Shown piece after piece: positions 14,593-23,776 of a stretch of DNA of 47,152 nt. Every line of letters starts with the position of its first letter. The stretch's first letter is position 1. The notes under the pieces were generated by a model that saw nothing but the letters and a program-made list of their open reading frames with translations, searched no databases and had not been told where the DNA came from. A program made the translations under genes and the position numbers. This DNA comes from Bryobacterales bacterium (GTDB lineage: Bacteria > Acidobacteriota > Terriglobia > Bryobacterales > UBA6623), in the NCBI GenBank assembly GCA_028819575.1, contig JAPPLB010000090.1:1-47152 (forward strand), given 5' to 3'.

Positions 14593-15687
14593 TCAGTACA
14601 CCCCGATTGCGACCTTCTCCTTCGTCTGGGAGAACGGCCGGACATTGCGCACGCCGTCCCACGGATACAGCTCGATGGGCGGCTCGCGCTCGCATTCGTC
14701 GCGCTCGGGGAACCGCGGCATGAAGAATTCTTTCGTCAGAGTCGTCAGGAGAACACGGCCCGTCTCGCCATGGTCGACGACGGTGTCCATGTCGTCCGGG
14801 TCGACCACTTGGCTTACGGCCCGCGGTTGCGGCGGGTAGTAGATGATGGCGTGGTTGTCCGCCGGATCGAAAGGCTTGTGACAGGCCAGCCCCATCAACG
14901 TATTGCCGTACGTCGCGGCAAAATAGGCGCCTTCCAGCAACTCCTCACGGGCAAAGCGATGAAACTGCGGCGTCATCTCCGTGCCTCCGCAGAAGACGCC
15001 CGTGATGCCCATCTCCTTGAGCGAAACGCGGTCGGCAAGCGCCTCGAGCAGCTTCGGCGTCGTGAACAGGCACTTGATGTTCGGATGGTTCTCGAGGATG
15101 ATCACCGCCTGATCGATGCAATGTTTCTTGTAGGCCTCGGCTGCCTTGATGTCGCCCTTCTTGAGAAGCTTGACGACCCAACGCGGGTCCAGATCGATCT
15201 GGAAACAGATTCCGTCGCGAACCTGCGCCAGGTGTTCCACGGCTAGCCGCAATCGCCGCGGCCCCGAAGGGCCGACCTGAATCCAATCCGCCCCTGGAGG
15301 AAAGAACTCGTCCGGCAGCGTGTGGCTGAACTCGGAATAGTCGATGCGGAAGTCGTCGATGTTGATGCGCGACTTCGGCACGCCAGTCGTGCCGCCGGTT
15401 TCGAACACGTAGACCGGCTTGCCGGCCAGTCCCTTGGGCACCCAGCGGCGCACCGGGCCGCCCCGCAGCCATTCGTCTTCGAAGAAACCGAACCGCTGCA
15501 GATCGTCGAACCCCTTTACCTCCTTCCGTGGATCCCAGTTGAGCTTCGAGGCGAAGTCGAGCCAAAAAGGACAGCCGGTCTCGGGATCAAAGTGCCACGC
15601 AATGATCTCGCGCACGTGGGCGTCGAGACGCTCGCGAGCGGCGTCAACTCTCGTTTGCAGGTCGCGGGAGACTTCGTTGCTTGCCAT
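14593..15687 (-). CDS. Adenylate-forming (ANL superfamily) enzyme, PaaK/EhpF-like
   Basis: 364 residues. The phosphate-binding loop is ETGGTTGVPKSR at about 95-106, and CGGTEMTPQF at about 233-242 fits the A4-A5 region of phenylacetate-CoA-ligase-like enzymes. Glu/Asp residues in GETGRVLLT (about 307-315) fit motif A7. The C-terminal subdomain with the catalytic lysine of classical ligases appears absent or very short; this is also the case in EhpF-type proteins of phenazine pathways, which activate aryl acids without a full ligase. It probably adenylates a carboxylic acid. It lies between a PQQ-propeller gene (63 bp gap) and the Fe-ADH gene. The substrate and acceptor are unknown. Confidence 0.72.
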   Translation of the reverse strand: MASNEVSRDLQTRVDAARERLDAHVREIIAWHFDPETGCPFWLDFASKLNWDPRKEVKGFDDLQRFGFFEDEWLRGGPVRRWVPKGLAGKPVYVFETGGTTGVPKSRINIDDFRIDYSEFSHTLPDEFFPPGADWIQVGPSGPRRLRLAVEHLAQVRDGICFQIDLDPRWVVKLLKKGDIKAAEAYKKHCIDQAVIILENHPNIKCLFTTPKLLEALADRVSLKEMGITGVFCGGTEMTPQFHRFAREELLEGAYFAATYGNTLMGLACHKPFDPADNHAIIYYPPQPRAVSQVVDPDDMDTVVDHGETGRVLLTTLTKEFFMPRFPERDECEREPPIELYPWDGVRNVRPFSQTKEKVAIGVY

Positions 15688-15750
15688 GGTTGTTGTTGTT
15701 CGAATGCGGGTGGCGCCCCTCTACCTTGGTTCCTCGCGGTCGGCCGGCTC

Positions 15751-17175
15751 CTACTTGCCGGAGATCGCGTACAAGTGCGAGCGGGTCATGATGTAGAGCG
15801 TGTCGTTTGCTACCACCGGCGTGCTGTAGATGGTGTTGCCGAAGTTGATCTCCGAGAGCACTTCCATCACGCGTCCCGCTTTCAGCACCGTCAAGTCACC
15901 GTCTTCGTCGCCCAGCATGACCTTGCCGTCCACGACGAACGGCGATCCCCACACGGCCGCGAACATGTCATGCTCCCACAACAGCTTGCCGGTTTCTACG
16001 TCCAAGGCATGAAAGAACCCGCTGAAGTTCGGGACATACAGGATGCCGTCGTCGATGGCCACGGTTGAAATCGTCCGGCGAAAGTCGTGATGCCAAACAA
16101 CGCCCGTCTTGGTAATGTCGCCGGTCCCCGTACCGTCAATCGCCCAAAGATGGCCGATGCCTTCTCCGTGCTCCGGATCCTGCCCGACCGCCACGAATAC
16201 CTTGTCGTCATAGATCACCGGCGTGGCGATGATGTTGTTGCGGTCACCCCGGCCTTGCTTCCACTCGGACTCCTTCGGGTTGCAGTCGAACTCCCAGATC
16301 AACTCGCCGGTCTTCGGCTCGAAGCTGCGCAGCCAGCCGTCGCCTCCGGCGAAGATCACTTGTTCCTTGCCGAGAATTTCACCGTAAGCCGGTGATGCCC
16401 ACTGTCCGTGCAGGATGTTTTCTCCGGGGGACCCGTCTTCCCAGAGGATCTCGCCCGTGTGGCGGTCAATCGCCAGAAAGCTCGGCGCGTCCGGGAACGG
16501 AATATTAATGTGGCTCTCGTCGACGCCGTTCGAGGTGTTGACGAACAGGATATCCCCGGCGACAAGCGGCGAGGTCGCCGCCATGTTGTGCGGGAACACC
16601 GCCAGCTCCTCGTACATGTCGAGCTTCCAGAGCACATCGCCGTCGGTTTGCGAGGTCTCCTCCTCTTCCACGAAGGGACCGTCGTTCTCGCCGTCCAGGA
16701 AGCCCTCCGTATCCACAGCGATGACCTCAGCGCGATTCGAGACGTAGTAGGCGATTTTTCCCACGACCGCGGGAGACGAGCAGACACCCTGCTCCGGCCA
16801 GTCATTGACGCGCCCCGCGGCCAGCTTCTCATGAGTCATCTGCCATAGAAACTTGCCGTCGGACTCGCGAAAACACATCACTACGCCGCGGTCGTTGCCG
16901 AGCTTCGGGTTGCGCAGCAGCTCGTTGTTGGTGCCGACGAAAACCTTGCCGTCCGCGATCACGGGATTGCCGTAGGACTGCGAGCCCAATTCCGCCACCC
17001 ACTTGATGTTGGTCTTCGTCTTGAGGTCCCATGTGCGTGGAATGCCTTTCTCGTCCGAAACCATGTTGCGGTCAGGACGGCCGCCCCACATGGGCCAGTC
17101 CGCGGCGAAAGCGGGCCATGCCGCCAGACATGCCAGTGCTGCTGTCGCTAAGCGATTCGATTTCATGGAATGCAT
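15751..17175 (-). CDS. Secreted PQQ-like beta-propeller protein, 474 aa
   Basis: Signal peptide ATAALACLAAWPAFA, then WPMWGGRPDRNM and several quinoprotein-type blades: GNPVIADGKVFVGT, SPAVVGKIAYYV, ATSPLVAGDILFV, AIDRHTGEILWE, TPVIYDDKVFVAVG, ALDVETGKLLWEHD and STPVVANDTLYIMT. The A-x-D-x-x-T-G-x-x-x-W phrase is typical of PQQ repeats (PF13360 type). No active-site Asp/Glu-Ca set or c-type heme motif is visible, so it is more likely a structural or binding propeller than a PQQ dehydrogenase. Met4 (17166) is an alternative start; neither has a clear ribosome site. It is 52 bp downstream of a larger paralogue. Confidence 0.85.
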   Translation of the reverse strand: MHSMKSNRLATAALACLAAWPAFAADWPMWGGRPDRNMVSDEKGIPRTWDLKTKTNIKWVAELGSQSYGNPVIADGKVFVGTNNELLRNPKLGNDRGVVMCFRESDGKFLWQMTHEKLAAGRVNDWPEQGVCSSPAVVGKIAYYVSNRAEVIAVDTEGFLDGENDGPFVEEEETSQTDGDVLWKLDMYEELAVFPHNMAATSPLVAGDILFVNTSNGVDESHINIPFPDAPSFLAIDRHTGEILWEDGSPGENILHGQWASPAYGEILGKEQVIFAGGDGWLRSFEPKTGELIWEFDCNPKESEWKQGRGDRNNIIATPVIYDDKVFVAVGQDPEHGEGIGHLWAIDGTGTGDITKTGVVWHHDFRRTISTVAIDDGILYVPNFSGFFHALDVETGKLLWEHDMFAAVWGSPFVVDGKVMLGDEDGDLTVLKAGRVMEVLSEINFGNTIYSTPVVANDTLYIMTRSHLYAISGK

Positions 17176-17227
17176 CCGATCCGTTCGGTGACTGCGTGGC
17201 CGACAGCCGTCGGGCGCAGCCGCGAAG

Positions 17228-19447
17228 CTAGCTCCCGGCAGGCGTCACCTTGATGTTGTCGTAGAAAATGTCCGCGGCCGAATAGCCGTAAATCCCCGGG
17301 CTGCCGCTCGTATGAGGCAAGGCGTCCTCGGCCTCGATCGTCCAGGCTTCGGGTTCCGGATCTCCCTTCTTCCAGACCTTGCCCCGCACGGTAGCCTTGC
17401 CGCCGTCCTCGGCGACGTCCACCTGCATCTTCATCCGGTACCAGACGTCCGCTTCCATCTCGAACGGAACCTGCTTCGAAAAGCGTTCGAGTTCCGAGAG
17501 CCAGGTTCGAATCATCAGCCTTTTGCGTGGCCCCATCAGGGCCAGGGTATAGCGGTGAGAAACGAGACCCATATCCGGTTTCCAGCGGCCTCGCTGCACC
17601 CCGTACAGGTCAGCCTCGATCACGTATCCGGATGCGGATGGATCACCGAAGAACACGGTCGTTCGCCAGCTCCTGCGATTCGCCGAGGGTTTCCTGAGCA
17701 CTTTGTTGTCATCTATGTCCGCTACCTGAAAGCGTCCCCGCGCTGCGTTCCACCCCGGCGGAACGGTCTTCTCTTCATAGGACTCGAAGTCTTCCGTGAA
17801 GGGAATGCGCGGCCGCACACTCACACGCGCGGTCCCCTTCACTCCTCCAACCTTCGCCGTGAGAAGCCCGCCTTGCGAAACGTTGTCACCCGCGACCTTC
17901 AAATCTCCGGACCCGGACACCGTGGCCTTGAGGCCTTCGAACGACCATTCCGCAGAGGGTTCTCCGATCAAACGTCCTTTGGCGTCGTAGGCCCGCGCGA
18001 CGAATTTTATTGAATCGCCCGGGCTCAAGACCGCCTCCGCCGGCACTACCTGCACATGAGCTGCCGCCGCCCCTGCCGGGGCCTTGTTCGAAACCGCGTT
18101 CACGGCTTTCGCAGCCGAACCGGCAGGCCGCTTCGCGCCGATGGCGTACAACTCCCTCGTCGTCATCAGATAGATCCGCCCGTTGGCGACAGCGGGTGAA
18201 CCGTTGATCTGCGTCAAGCTGCCGTCGGGCTCCTTGAATTCCTCGACATGCAGGACCTCAGGTTCCTCACGGCCGTTCATCTTGAGAATGTGAAATTTCC
18301 CGTCCACGTCGGCCACGTAGATCTTGTCGTCTCCGATGATCGGCGAAGCCCTCTGTGCGATCCCGATGTTGTGCTTCCAAAGCTCTTCGCCCGACGCAGC
18401 GTCAAACGCCGTCAGGTTGGCCGAGTTGTCCACGTGATAGAGAATCCCATCGTGGTACGCCGGAGATGCATATCCCGCGGCGAAGCCGTCCACTTTCCAC
18501 ACCTCCGCAGGCTTCCCCTCGGACACCTGCCCGGCGTTCAGGTGAACCAGCCTCCCCATCGCCGTGCTTGCATCGACATTCTCCTCGCTGTGCGAGGCGT
18601 AGACATCGCTCCCGTTCACCAGCACAGACGAATTGATCCCGCGCTTGCTGAACGGGAAGTGCCAAACCTTCTTGCCGGTCGCGACTTGCAGCGCGTAGAT
18701 GCCGCCGTCGCCGTTTCCGGTCACAAGCAGCCGTTCACCGTCAATCACACGCACTACGGGCACGGTGTACGTCGTGTCCTTGGGAGCCCCGCCGGGCGTC
18801 GAAATCCAAACAATCTCCCCCGTAGACTTGTCAAGTGCAAAGAATCGGTGCCGCGGGATGAAGTTGCCGCCCCACCCCGCTGTGAGAAAACTCACGATCA
18901 CCAGGTCTCCGTCAATCAGGGGATCAACCGTCCGCCCGCCAAAACCCGAGATACGCCCCACTTCTTCGCCAAACGATCGCGACCAAACGATCTTGCCGTC
19001 CCGATCGAAGCAGATGAACATGCCCTCGACGCCATGCGAATACACATAGCCGGTCACCGGGTCGCCTGCCAACGAGGCCCAGCCCACGCGATGATGTGGA
19101 ATGTCTGTCTGGAAGATGCTGTAGCGGTGCTCCCAACGAATTTCGCCGGTTTCCGTGTCCAGGCAGGCGATTCTTTCCTGCCATTTCGTCGGTTCCTCCG
19201 GCTCGGCCAGTGTGATCACGCAGACCCGGCCGTCAACCACGATCGGCGTCGAGCGCCCGCCGATCGGCGCCTTCCAGAGCAGGTTCTCGCCGTCTTGCGA
19301 CCATTTCGCGGGCAGGCCCTCTTCGGAAGAAACACCGTCTGAGTTGACGCCCCTCCACGAAGGCCAATCGGCTGCTGGAAGCACCAGAGAGACGGCCAGA
19401 AAAGCGCTCAAGGCGAGTGAAAATCGCATTGTCGGACGCGATCTCAT
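17228..19447 (-). CDS. Secreted PQQ-like propeller protein with C-terminal Ig-like and jelly-roll-like domains
   Basis: About 739 residues. I chose the ATG at 19447 because GGAGAAG lies 5 nt before it; longer (19468) and shorter (19429) starts exist. The signal peptide is FSLALSAFLAVSLVLPAA. Residues up to about 440 are propeller blades (DTETGEIRWE, DKSTGEIVW, VATGKKVWHF, ASGEELWKHN, YLMTTRELYAIG). Residues about 465-550 look like an Ig-like domain (VVPAEAVLSPGDSIKFVARA). The last 185 residues resemble a LamG/jelly-roll carbohydrate-binding fold (FTEDFESYEEKTVPPGW, YGYSAADIFYDNIKV). It is first in the minus-strand run and lies back to back with the 19573 gene. Role unknown; probably periplasmic or cell-surface binding. 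Confidence 0.84.
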   Translation of the reverse strand: MRSRPTMRFSLALSAFLAVSLVLPAADWPSWRGVNSDGVSSEEGLPAKWSQDGENLLWKAPIGGRSTPIVVDGRVCVITLAEPEEPTKWQERIACLDTETGEIRWEHRYSIFQTDIPHHRVGWASLAGDPVTGYVYSHGVEGMFICFDRDGKIVWSRSFGEEVGRISGFGGRTVDPLIDGDLVIVSFLTAGWGGNFIPRHRFFALDKSTGEIVWISTPGGAPKDTTYTVPVVRVIDGERLLVTGNGDGGIYALQVATGKKVWHFPFSKRGINSSVLVNGSDVYASHSEENVDASTAMGRLVHLNAGQVSEGKPAEVWKVDGFAAGYASPAYHDGILYHVDNSANLTAFDAASGEELWKHNIGIAQRASPIIGDDKIYVADVDGKFHILKMNGREEPEVLHVEEFKEPDGSLTQINGSPAVANGRIYLMTTRELYAIGAKRPAGSAAKAVNAVSNKAPAGAAAAHVQVVPAEAVLSPGDSIKFVARAYDAKGRLIGEPSAEWSFEGLKATVSGSGDLKVAGDNVSQGGLLTAKVGGVKGTARVSVRPRIPFTEDFESYEEKTVPPGWNAARGRFQVADIDDNKVLRKPSANRRSWRTTVFFGDPSASGYVIEADLYGVQRGRWKPDMGLVSHRYTLALMGPRKRLMIRTWLSELERFSKQVPFEMEADVWYRMKMQVDVAEDGGKATVRGKVWKKGDPEPEAWTIEAEDALPHTSGSPGIYGYSAADIFYDNIKVTPAGS

Positions 19448-19572
19448 AAGCTTCTCCAGGTTCGCCATTCTATCAAAAGATGTTCCGGCTCCCTCCAGCG
19501 GTCAGGTTCCGAGAGCTCTCGCTGCGGCTCCCTCTCCCGGACTGCATACGCCGGTTTGTTACTCTGGCGTCC

Positions 19573-19857
19573 ATGAACGCGGTCGGACGGATCGAGAACG
19601 AACTCAAGAAGTACAAGCACCCACTTCTGGACTTTTCGGCGCGCGAAGAGAACGGCCGGCTCGAATTGGTCATCGACCTCAAGAACAAGCCGCCCGACAT
19701 CCACACCTATTACCTCGAGATCCATCCCCGAGACCTTGCGAACAGCCAGTTTCCCTGGACCCTCCAGCGCATGATCTTCGACGGCCTCCACGATTACTTC
19801 GTCGAGATGTTCGTCTACACGCCCCAGAGCATTGATAACCCTGACGCTCCGGTATGA
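19573..19857 (+). CDS. Small conserved protein of unknown function, 94 aa
   Basis: Start taken at the Met followed by NAVGRIENELKKYKHPLLDF, because the upstream part of the frame is atypical and Arg/Pro-rich. The product is a mixed alpha/beta protein with KPPDIHTYYLEIHPRDL and WTLQRMIFDGLHDYFVEMFVY. There are no membrane segments or cysteines. It overlaps the methyltransferase gene by 4 bp (ATGA), which argues for coupled expression and perhaps a common role. I do not recognise the family. Confidence 0.65.
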   Translation: MNAVGRIENELKKYKHPLLDFSAREENGRLELVIDLKNKPPDIHTYYLEIHPRDLANSQFPWTLQRMIFDGLHDYFVEMFVYTPQSIDNPDAPV

Positions 19858-20837
19858 CTCTTCTCGAGGCGTTGATCCACGAAGAGATCCGCGCCCACGG
19901 ACCGATCTCCTTCCGGCGCTTCATGGATCTGGCGCTCTATCACCCCGTCCACGGCTACTACATGCAGGGCGAGGATCACTTCGGCCGCGAAGGAGACTTC
20001 TACACGAACTCGCAGCTCCAGCCGGTCTTTGGACGTCTCATCAGCCAACAGATCGTGCGGTGGCGCGAGGAGATGGGTTCTCCCGAAGACTTCACGGTCG
20101 TCGAATTGGGCGCGGGGCGAGGCGAAACGCTCGCTGAAGTGAGAAAGGCGTTGCCGGAGGCCCGTTGTCTCGCCGTCGAGCGCACCGGCGGGACTCTGCC
20201 GGAAGCATTCCAGGGCGTTGTCTATTCGAACGAGTTCTTCGACGCTCTACCCGTCCATCTCGTCGAACGCCGGAGTGAAGCACTGATCGAGCTGCTCGTC
20301 GCGTCGGATGACGGCGGTTTTCAATGGACGACCGGCCGGCCCGCCGAACCGTCTGCAGCCAACTACATCAGCCGTTACGCGCCCGGCTTCGCGGATGGTG
20401 ATCGCATCGAAGTCAATCTCGACGCCCTGGATGAATGCGAGCGCATCGCCGCCGCCCTCAAGCGCGGCTACGTGCTGACCATCGACTACGGCTACACATC
20501 CGAGGAGATTGCCGCCGGCCGCCGTTTCCCGCGGGGCTCCCTGATGGCCTACGAGCGGCACCAGGCCGAGGAGGACGTTCTCGCCAACCCCGGCCGTCGC
20601 GACATCACCGCGCACATCAACTTCACTGCACTCGAGGCACGCGGCCAGGATCTCGGCCTCGACTCGCTGGGGCTGCGCACCCAGGCGCAGTTCCTTTTCG
20701 CCCTCGGCGAAACGGACAACTTTGCAGCCGCACTCGAAGCCGCGACGGACACCGAAGCGCTGCATCTCCGTATGCAACTGAAGTCATTGTTGTTCGGAAT
20801 GGGCGAGACGTTCCGTGTCTTGGTTCAGAAGAAATAA
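19854..20837 (+). CDS. MidA/NDUFAF7-family (DUF185) SAM-dependent methyltransferase
   Basis: 327 residues. The start of the family is recognisable: IRAHGPISFRRFMDLALYHPVHGYYM, then FYTNSQLQPVFGRLISQQI. The SAM site is VVELGAGRGETLAEV at about 82-96, followed by YSNEFFDALPVHLVE at about 124-138, which matches the family's NE-x-x-DALP motif. GYVLTIDYGYTSEE (about 205-218) is also typical. The human relative NDUFAF7 methylates an arginine in complex I; bacterial members have unclear targets. Translationally coupled to the preceding 94-residue protein through ATGA. Confidence 0.92.
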   Translation: MTLLEALIHEEIRAHGPISFRRFMDLALYHPVHGYYMQGEDHFGREGDFYTNSQLQPVFGRLISQQIVRWREEMGSPEDFTVVELGAGRGETLAEVRKALPEARCLAVERTGGTLPEAFQGVVYSNEFFDALPVHLVERRSEALIELLVASDDGGFQWTTGRPAEPSAANYISRYAPGFADGDRIEVNLDALDECERIAAALKRGYVLTIDYGYTSEEIAAGRRFPRGSLMAYERHQAEEDVLANPGRRDITAHINFTALEARGQDLGLDSLGLRTQAQFLFALGETDNFAAALEAATDTEALHLRMQLKSLLFGMGETFRVLVQKK

Positions 20838-20858
20838 CCGTTATACTCCGAGCAGAGT

Positions 20859-21644
20859 ATGGCGTCCGCGTCACCTCAATTCTCGCTCGACGAGTTGGCC
20901 GATCGCCGCTTTTCCTTCTACCCCACCATCCGCAACGTCGAGCACAACGAGTGGACGCTCGCGAAGGAAACGTGGTCGGAAGTGCTTGTTGCGAACGCAG
21001 CAAGCGGTCTCGAAATCTGGATTCCCCGCACTTTCTTCGGAAGCATTGGCAACTCGGATTCGCCGGTTCTGATCGTTGGTCTCACCCGCGAGCTGGAGTG
21101 GAATGCCGGCAGGGTCTGGCCCCACCAGGAACGCCTGATCGAGATGCCGGCGCGCAAGTCGTCGCACAAGACCTCCGCCGTCATCGCAGAGCCTCAGCCC
21201 GCGAGCAGAGAGTCTGTAGCCGAGTCCAGTGTCGGGCGCTTCCTTTTCGCCGCGGTGGGCGTCGGCTTGCTCGTGTGTCTTTTCGTCGTGATGTATGCCT
21301 TCGACTCGCTGCGCAGCCCGCTCGACTTCCTCTTCCCGCCGGATACCGCAACCGCCGATCAACTCTATGTAGGCCTCGTCGGCGCCGACGGTTATCAGGA
21401 TGTCGTCCGGAAGATCGGCAGCCCCGAAAACGAGCAGTGGATCAGCAGGCCCGCGGACCAGATTCAGTTCCAGGTGCTTTCCTACTCAAGCCGGTCTTAC
21501 GCGCTCATTCTCATGGGTCCCGGACGCCAACAGGCCCGCTACATCGGCGCTATCCATGAGCCCTCCCATAAAATGCTCGACAGTGTCAAACTTGCCGGCG
21601 GCGGCACCACCGCCTCCATGCTGAAAAACTTGCCGGCGTTTTGA
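20859..21644 (+). CDS. Single-TM protein of unknown function, 261 aa
   Basis: An N-terminal domain of about 120 residues (LADRRFSFYPTIRNVEHNEW, LEIWIPRTFFGSIG) is followed by one membrane helix at about 128-148 (FLFAAVGVGLLVCLFVVMYAF) and a C-terminal domain (GYQDVVRKIGSPENEQW, YALILMGP). No family is recognised. It follows the MidA gene by 21 bp on the same strand, so it is probably in the same transcript. The N-terminal part is likely cytoplasmic and the C-terminal part periplasmic, with no signal peptide. Confidence 0.7.
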   Translation: MASASPQFSLDELADRRFSFYPTIRNVEHNEWTLAKETWSEVLVANAASGLEIWIPRTFFGSIGNSDSPVLIVGLTRELEWNAGRVWPHQERLIEMPARKSSHKTSAVIAEPQPASRESVAESSVGRFLFAAVGVGLLVCLFVVMYAFDSLRSPLDFLFPPDTATADQLYVGLVGADGYQDVVRKIGSPENEQWISRPADQIQFQVLSYSSRSYALILMGPGRQQARYIGAIHEPSHKMLDSVKLAGGGTTASMLKNLPAF

Positions 21645-21645
21645 G

Positions 21646-21667
21646 CCGCTTGCAAGCGGTCTTCTCC
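21646..21667 (+). terminator. Possible terminator after the MidA-TM gene pair
   Basis: CCGCTTGCAAGCGG is a perfect palindrome immediately after the stop codon, followed by TCTTCTCC. The T-run is poor, so this is a weak call. Confidence 0.35.
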
Positions 21668-21795
21668 CCGGTTGTCACGAAGTCCGACAGAGTCGCCAGC
21701 GGAGATATGCCAGGCGGGCAGAGCATTCACGAGGGTAGTCGGGCAGTAGTTCGCCTGCGGTCGGTTTACTGACCGGGCTGTTGTTGACGGCTACG

Positions 21796-23739
21796 TCAGG
21801 TTCTGCAGTCTTTGGTTTCGATGAGGGTTTGGATTAGGGTGATGAAGTCTTCGAGGGGTTGGACGCCTCGGTCGCCTTCTTTGCGATGGCGGACGGAGAC
21901 GGTTCCGGATTCAGCTTCACGGGCGCCGACGACGAGCATGAAAGGGACTTTCTGTAACTGTGCTTCACGGATCTTGAAGTTGATTTTTTCACTGCGGGCG
22001 TCAAGCTCGGTGCGAATTCCGGCCTCCTCCAGTCGGGCGACAACCTGTTGGCCGTATTCGTTCTGACGGTCGGTGATGGGTAGGACCACGGCCTGCACCG
22101 GCGCAAGCCAGACGGGAAATGCCCCTGCGTAATGTTCTATCAAGACGCCGAAGAAGCGTTCGACGGAGCCCCACAGAGCGCGATGAACCATCACAGGCTG
22201 ATGGGCTTTGCCATCTTCGGCAATGTACTCGAGTGCAAAACGGCGAGGCAGGTTGAAGTCGAACTGAACGGTTGAGAGCTGCCAGGAGCGGCCGATGGCA
22301 TCGACGAGCTTGATGTCGATCTTCGGTCCGTAGAAGGCCGCCTCGTCGGGCATGACCCTGGCCTCGATGCCGCGATCTTCGAGGGCGCTGAAGAGACCGT
22401 CCTCGGCCATTTTCCATTCCTCGGGAGAGCCGGCATACCGACTGCTTCGGCCGCCGTCCCAGGTGGAAAGCTCGACCTCGAACTTGTCGAAACCGAAGGT
22501 TCTGAGAACGTCGAGCGCGAAATCGACGCAGCCCAGGATTTCATCCTTGACCTGTTCGGGAGTGCAGAAGATGTGGGCGTCGTCTTGGGTGAATCCCCGG
22601 ACGCGGAGCAGCCCGTGCATGACGCCGGAGCGCTCGTAGCGGTAGACGGTGCCAAGCTCTCCGAGCCGGATGGGCAGGTCACGGTAGCTGCGGAGCATGT
22701 CCTTGTAAATGAGGATGTGGAAGGGGCAGTTCATCGGCTTGAGCTGGTATTCGGAATCATCCAGCTCCATGCGTTTGAACATGTCCTCGGAATAGAAATC
22801 CGCGTGACCAGATGTCTTCCACAAGTCGAAGCGGGCGACGTGGGGTGTATAGACGAGGCCGTAGCCGCGCTTGACGTACTCGTCCCGCAGCCAGTCTTCC
22901 ATGATGCGGCGGATTGTGCCGCCCTTCGGGTGCCAGAAGACAAGGCCAGGGCCGGCGCTCTCCTGAATGCTGAAGAGGTCGAGCGCCTTGCCGAGCTTCC
23001 GGTGGTCACGTTTCTTGGCTTCTGCAAGCCGGTGGAGATACTGCCTCAGCTCCTTCTTGTCGAAGAAGGAAGTGCCGTAGATGCGCTGCAAGCGCGCATT
23101 CTTCTCATCGCCTTTCCAGTAGGCGCCGGCCACGGAGAGCAACTTGAAGGCCTTGATGCGCCCCATGCTGGGGATGTGCGGCCCACGGCAGAAGTCGTCG
23201 AAGCGATCGCCGGTTTTATAGATCGAGATGCGTTCCTCGTCGGTCTTTTCTTCGATCAGCTCGCACTTCATCCAGTCGCCGATCTTGCGGTATTGGACGA
23301 GTGTCTCCTGACGGGGGAGCCAGACTCGTTCATTGGGCGGGTCACGCTTGACGATCTCGGCCATTTGGGCTTCGATCTTCTCGAGGTCCTCGGGAGTGAA
23401 AGGTACGTCGCGCTGGAAGTCGTAGAAGAAGCCCTGCTCGGTGGGAGGTCCGATGCCGAGCTTGGTTTCCGGGAACAGCTCGAGGACGGCGGCGGCGAGC
23501 AGATGCGCCGAGGAATGGCGGTAGACTTCGAGGGCTTCGGTATCCTTGGAGGTCAGCAGGCGCAGGTCGGTATCTTCGTTAAGGGGCTCGCTGAGATCGA
23601 TGAGTGTTCCATCAACTTTGGCGACCAGGGCCGCGGCGGCAAGGCGCGGGCTGATGGACTCGGCGATTTGCCGCGGAGTCGTACCCTTGGCGACTGCTTG
23701 GCGAGAGCCGTCGGGAAGAGTGACCTGGATGGTTTCCAT
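21796..23739 (-). CDS. thrS: Threonine--tRNA ligase
   Basis: 647 residues, starting at METIQVTLPDG (23739); the 60 upstream codons of the open frame overlap the fmdB-like gene and are not ThrRS. Domains: TGS at 1-62, editing domain at about 63-225 with HSSAH at 75-79, class II catalytic core at about 245-535 and an anticodon-binding domain at the C-terminus. The zinc-binding Cys338 is in KPMNCPFHILIY, with further ligands in the core. Motif 2 is YRYERSGVMHGLLRVRGFTQDD and motif 3 ALWGSVERFFG. It charges tRNA-Thr in translation. It follows the FmdB-type gene by 37 bp and may be cotranscribed with it. Confidence 0.97.
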   Translation of the reverse strand: METIQVTLPDGSRQAVAKGTTPRQIAESISPRLAAAALVAKVDGTLIDLSEPLNEDTDLRLLTSKDTEALEVYRHSSAHLLAAAVLELFPETKLGIGPPTEQGFFYDFQRDVPFTPEDLEKIEAQMAEIVKRDPPNERVWLPRQETLVQYRKIGDWMKCELIEEKTDEERISIYKTGDRFDDFCRGPHIPSMGRIKAFKLLSVAGAYWKGDEKNARLQRIYGTSFFDKKELRQYLHRLAEAKKRDHRKLGKALDLFSIQESAGPGLVFWHPKGGTIRRIMEDWLRDEYVKRGYGLVYTPHVARFDLWKTSGHADFYSEDMFKRMELDDSEYQLKPMNCPFHILIYKDMLRSYRDLPIRLGELGTVYRYERSGVMHGLLRVRGFTQDDAHIFCTPEQVKDEILGCVDFALDVLRTFGFDKFEVELSTWDGGRSSRYAGSPEEWKMAEDGLFSALEDRGIEARVMPDEAAFYGPKIDIKLVDAIGRSWQLSTVQFDFNLPRRFALEYIAEDGKAHQPVMVHRALWGSVERFFGVLIEHYAGAFPVWLAPVQAVVLPITDRQNEYGQQVVARLEEAGIRTELDARSEKINFKIREAQLQKVPFMLVVGAREAESGTVSVRHRKEGDRGVQPLEDFITLIQTLIETKDCRT

Positions 23740-23776
23740 GAGATTGGTTTGCACCCGGGGGACAGCGAACCTGCCG

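Noticed and set aside
21759-21776. Inverted repeat CGGTCG/TGACCG as thrS terminator
   Set aside because: The stem contains a G-T pair and no T-run follows on the minus strand.
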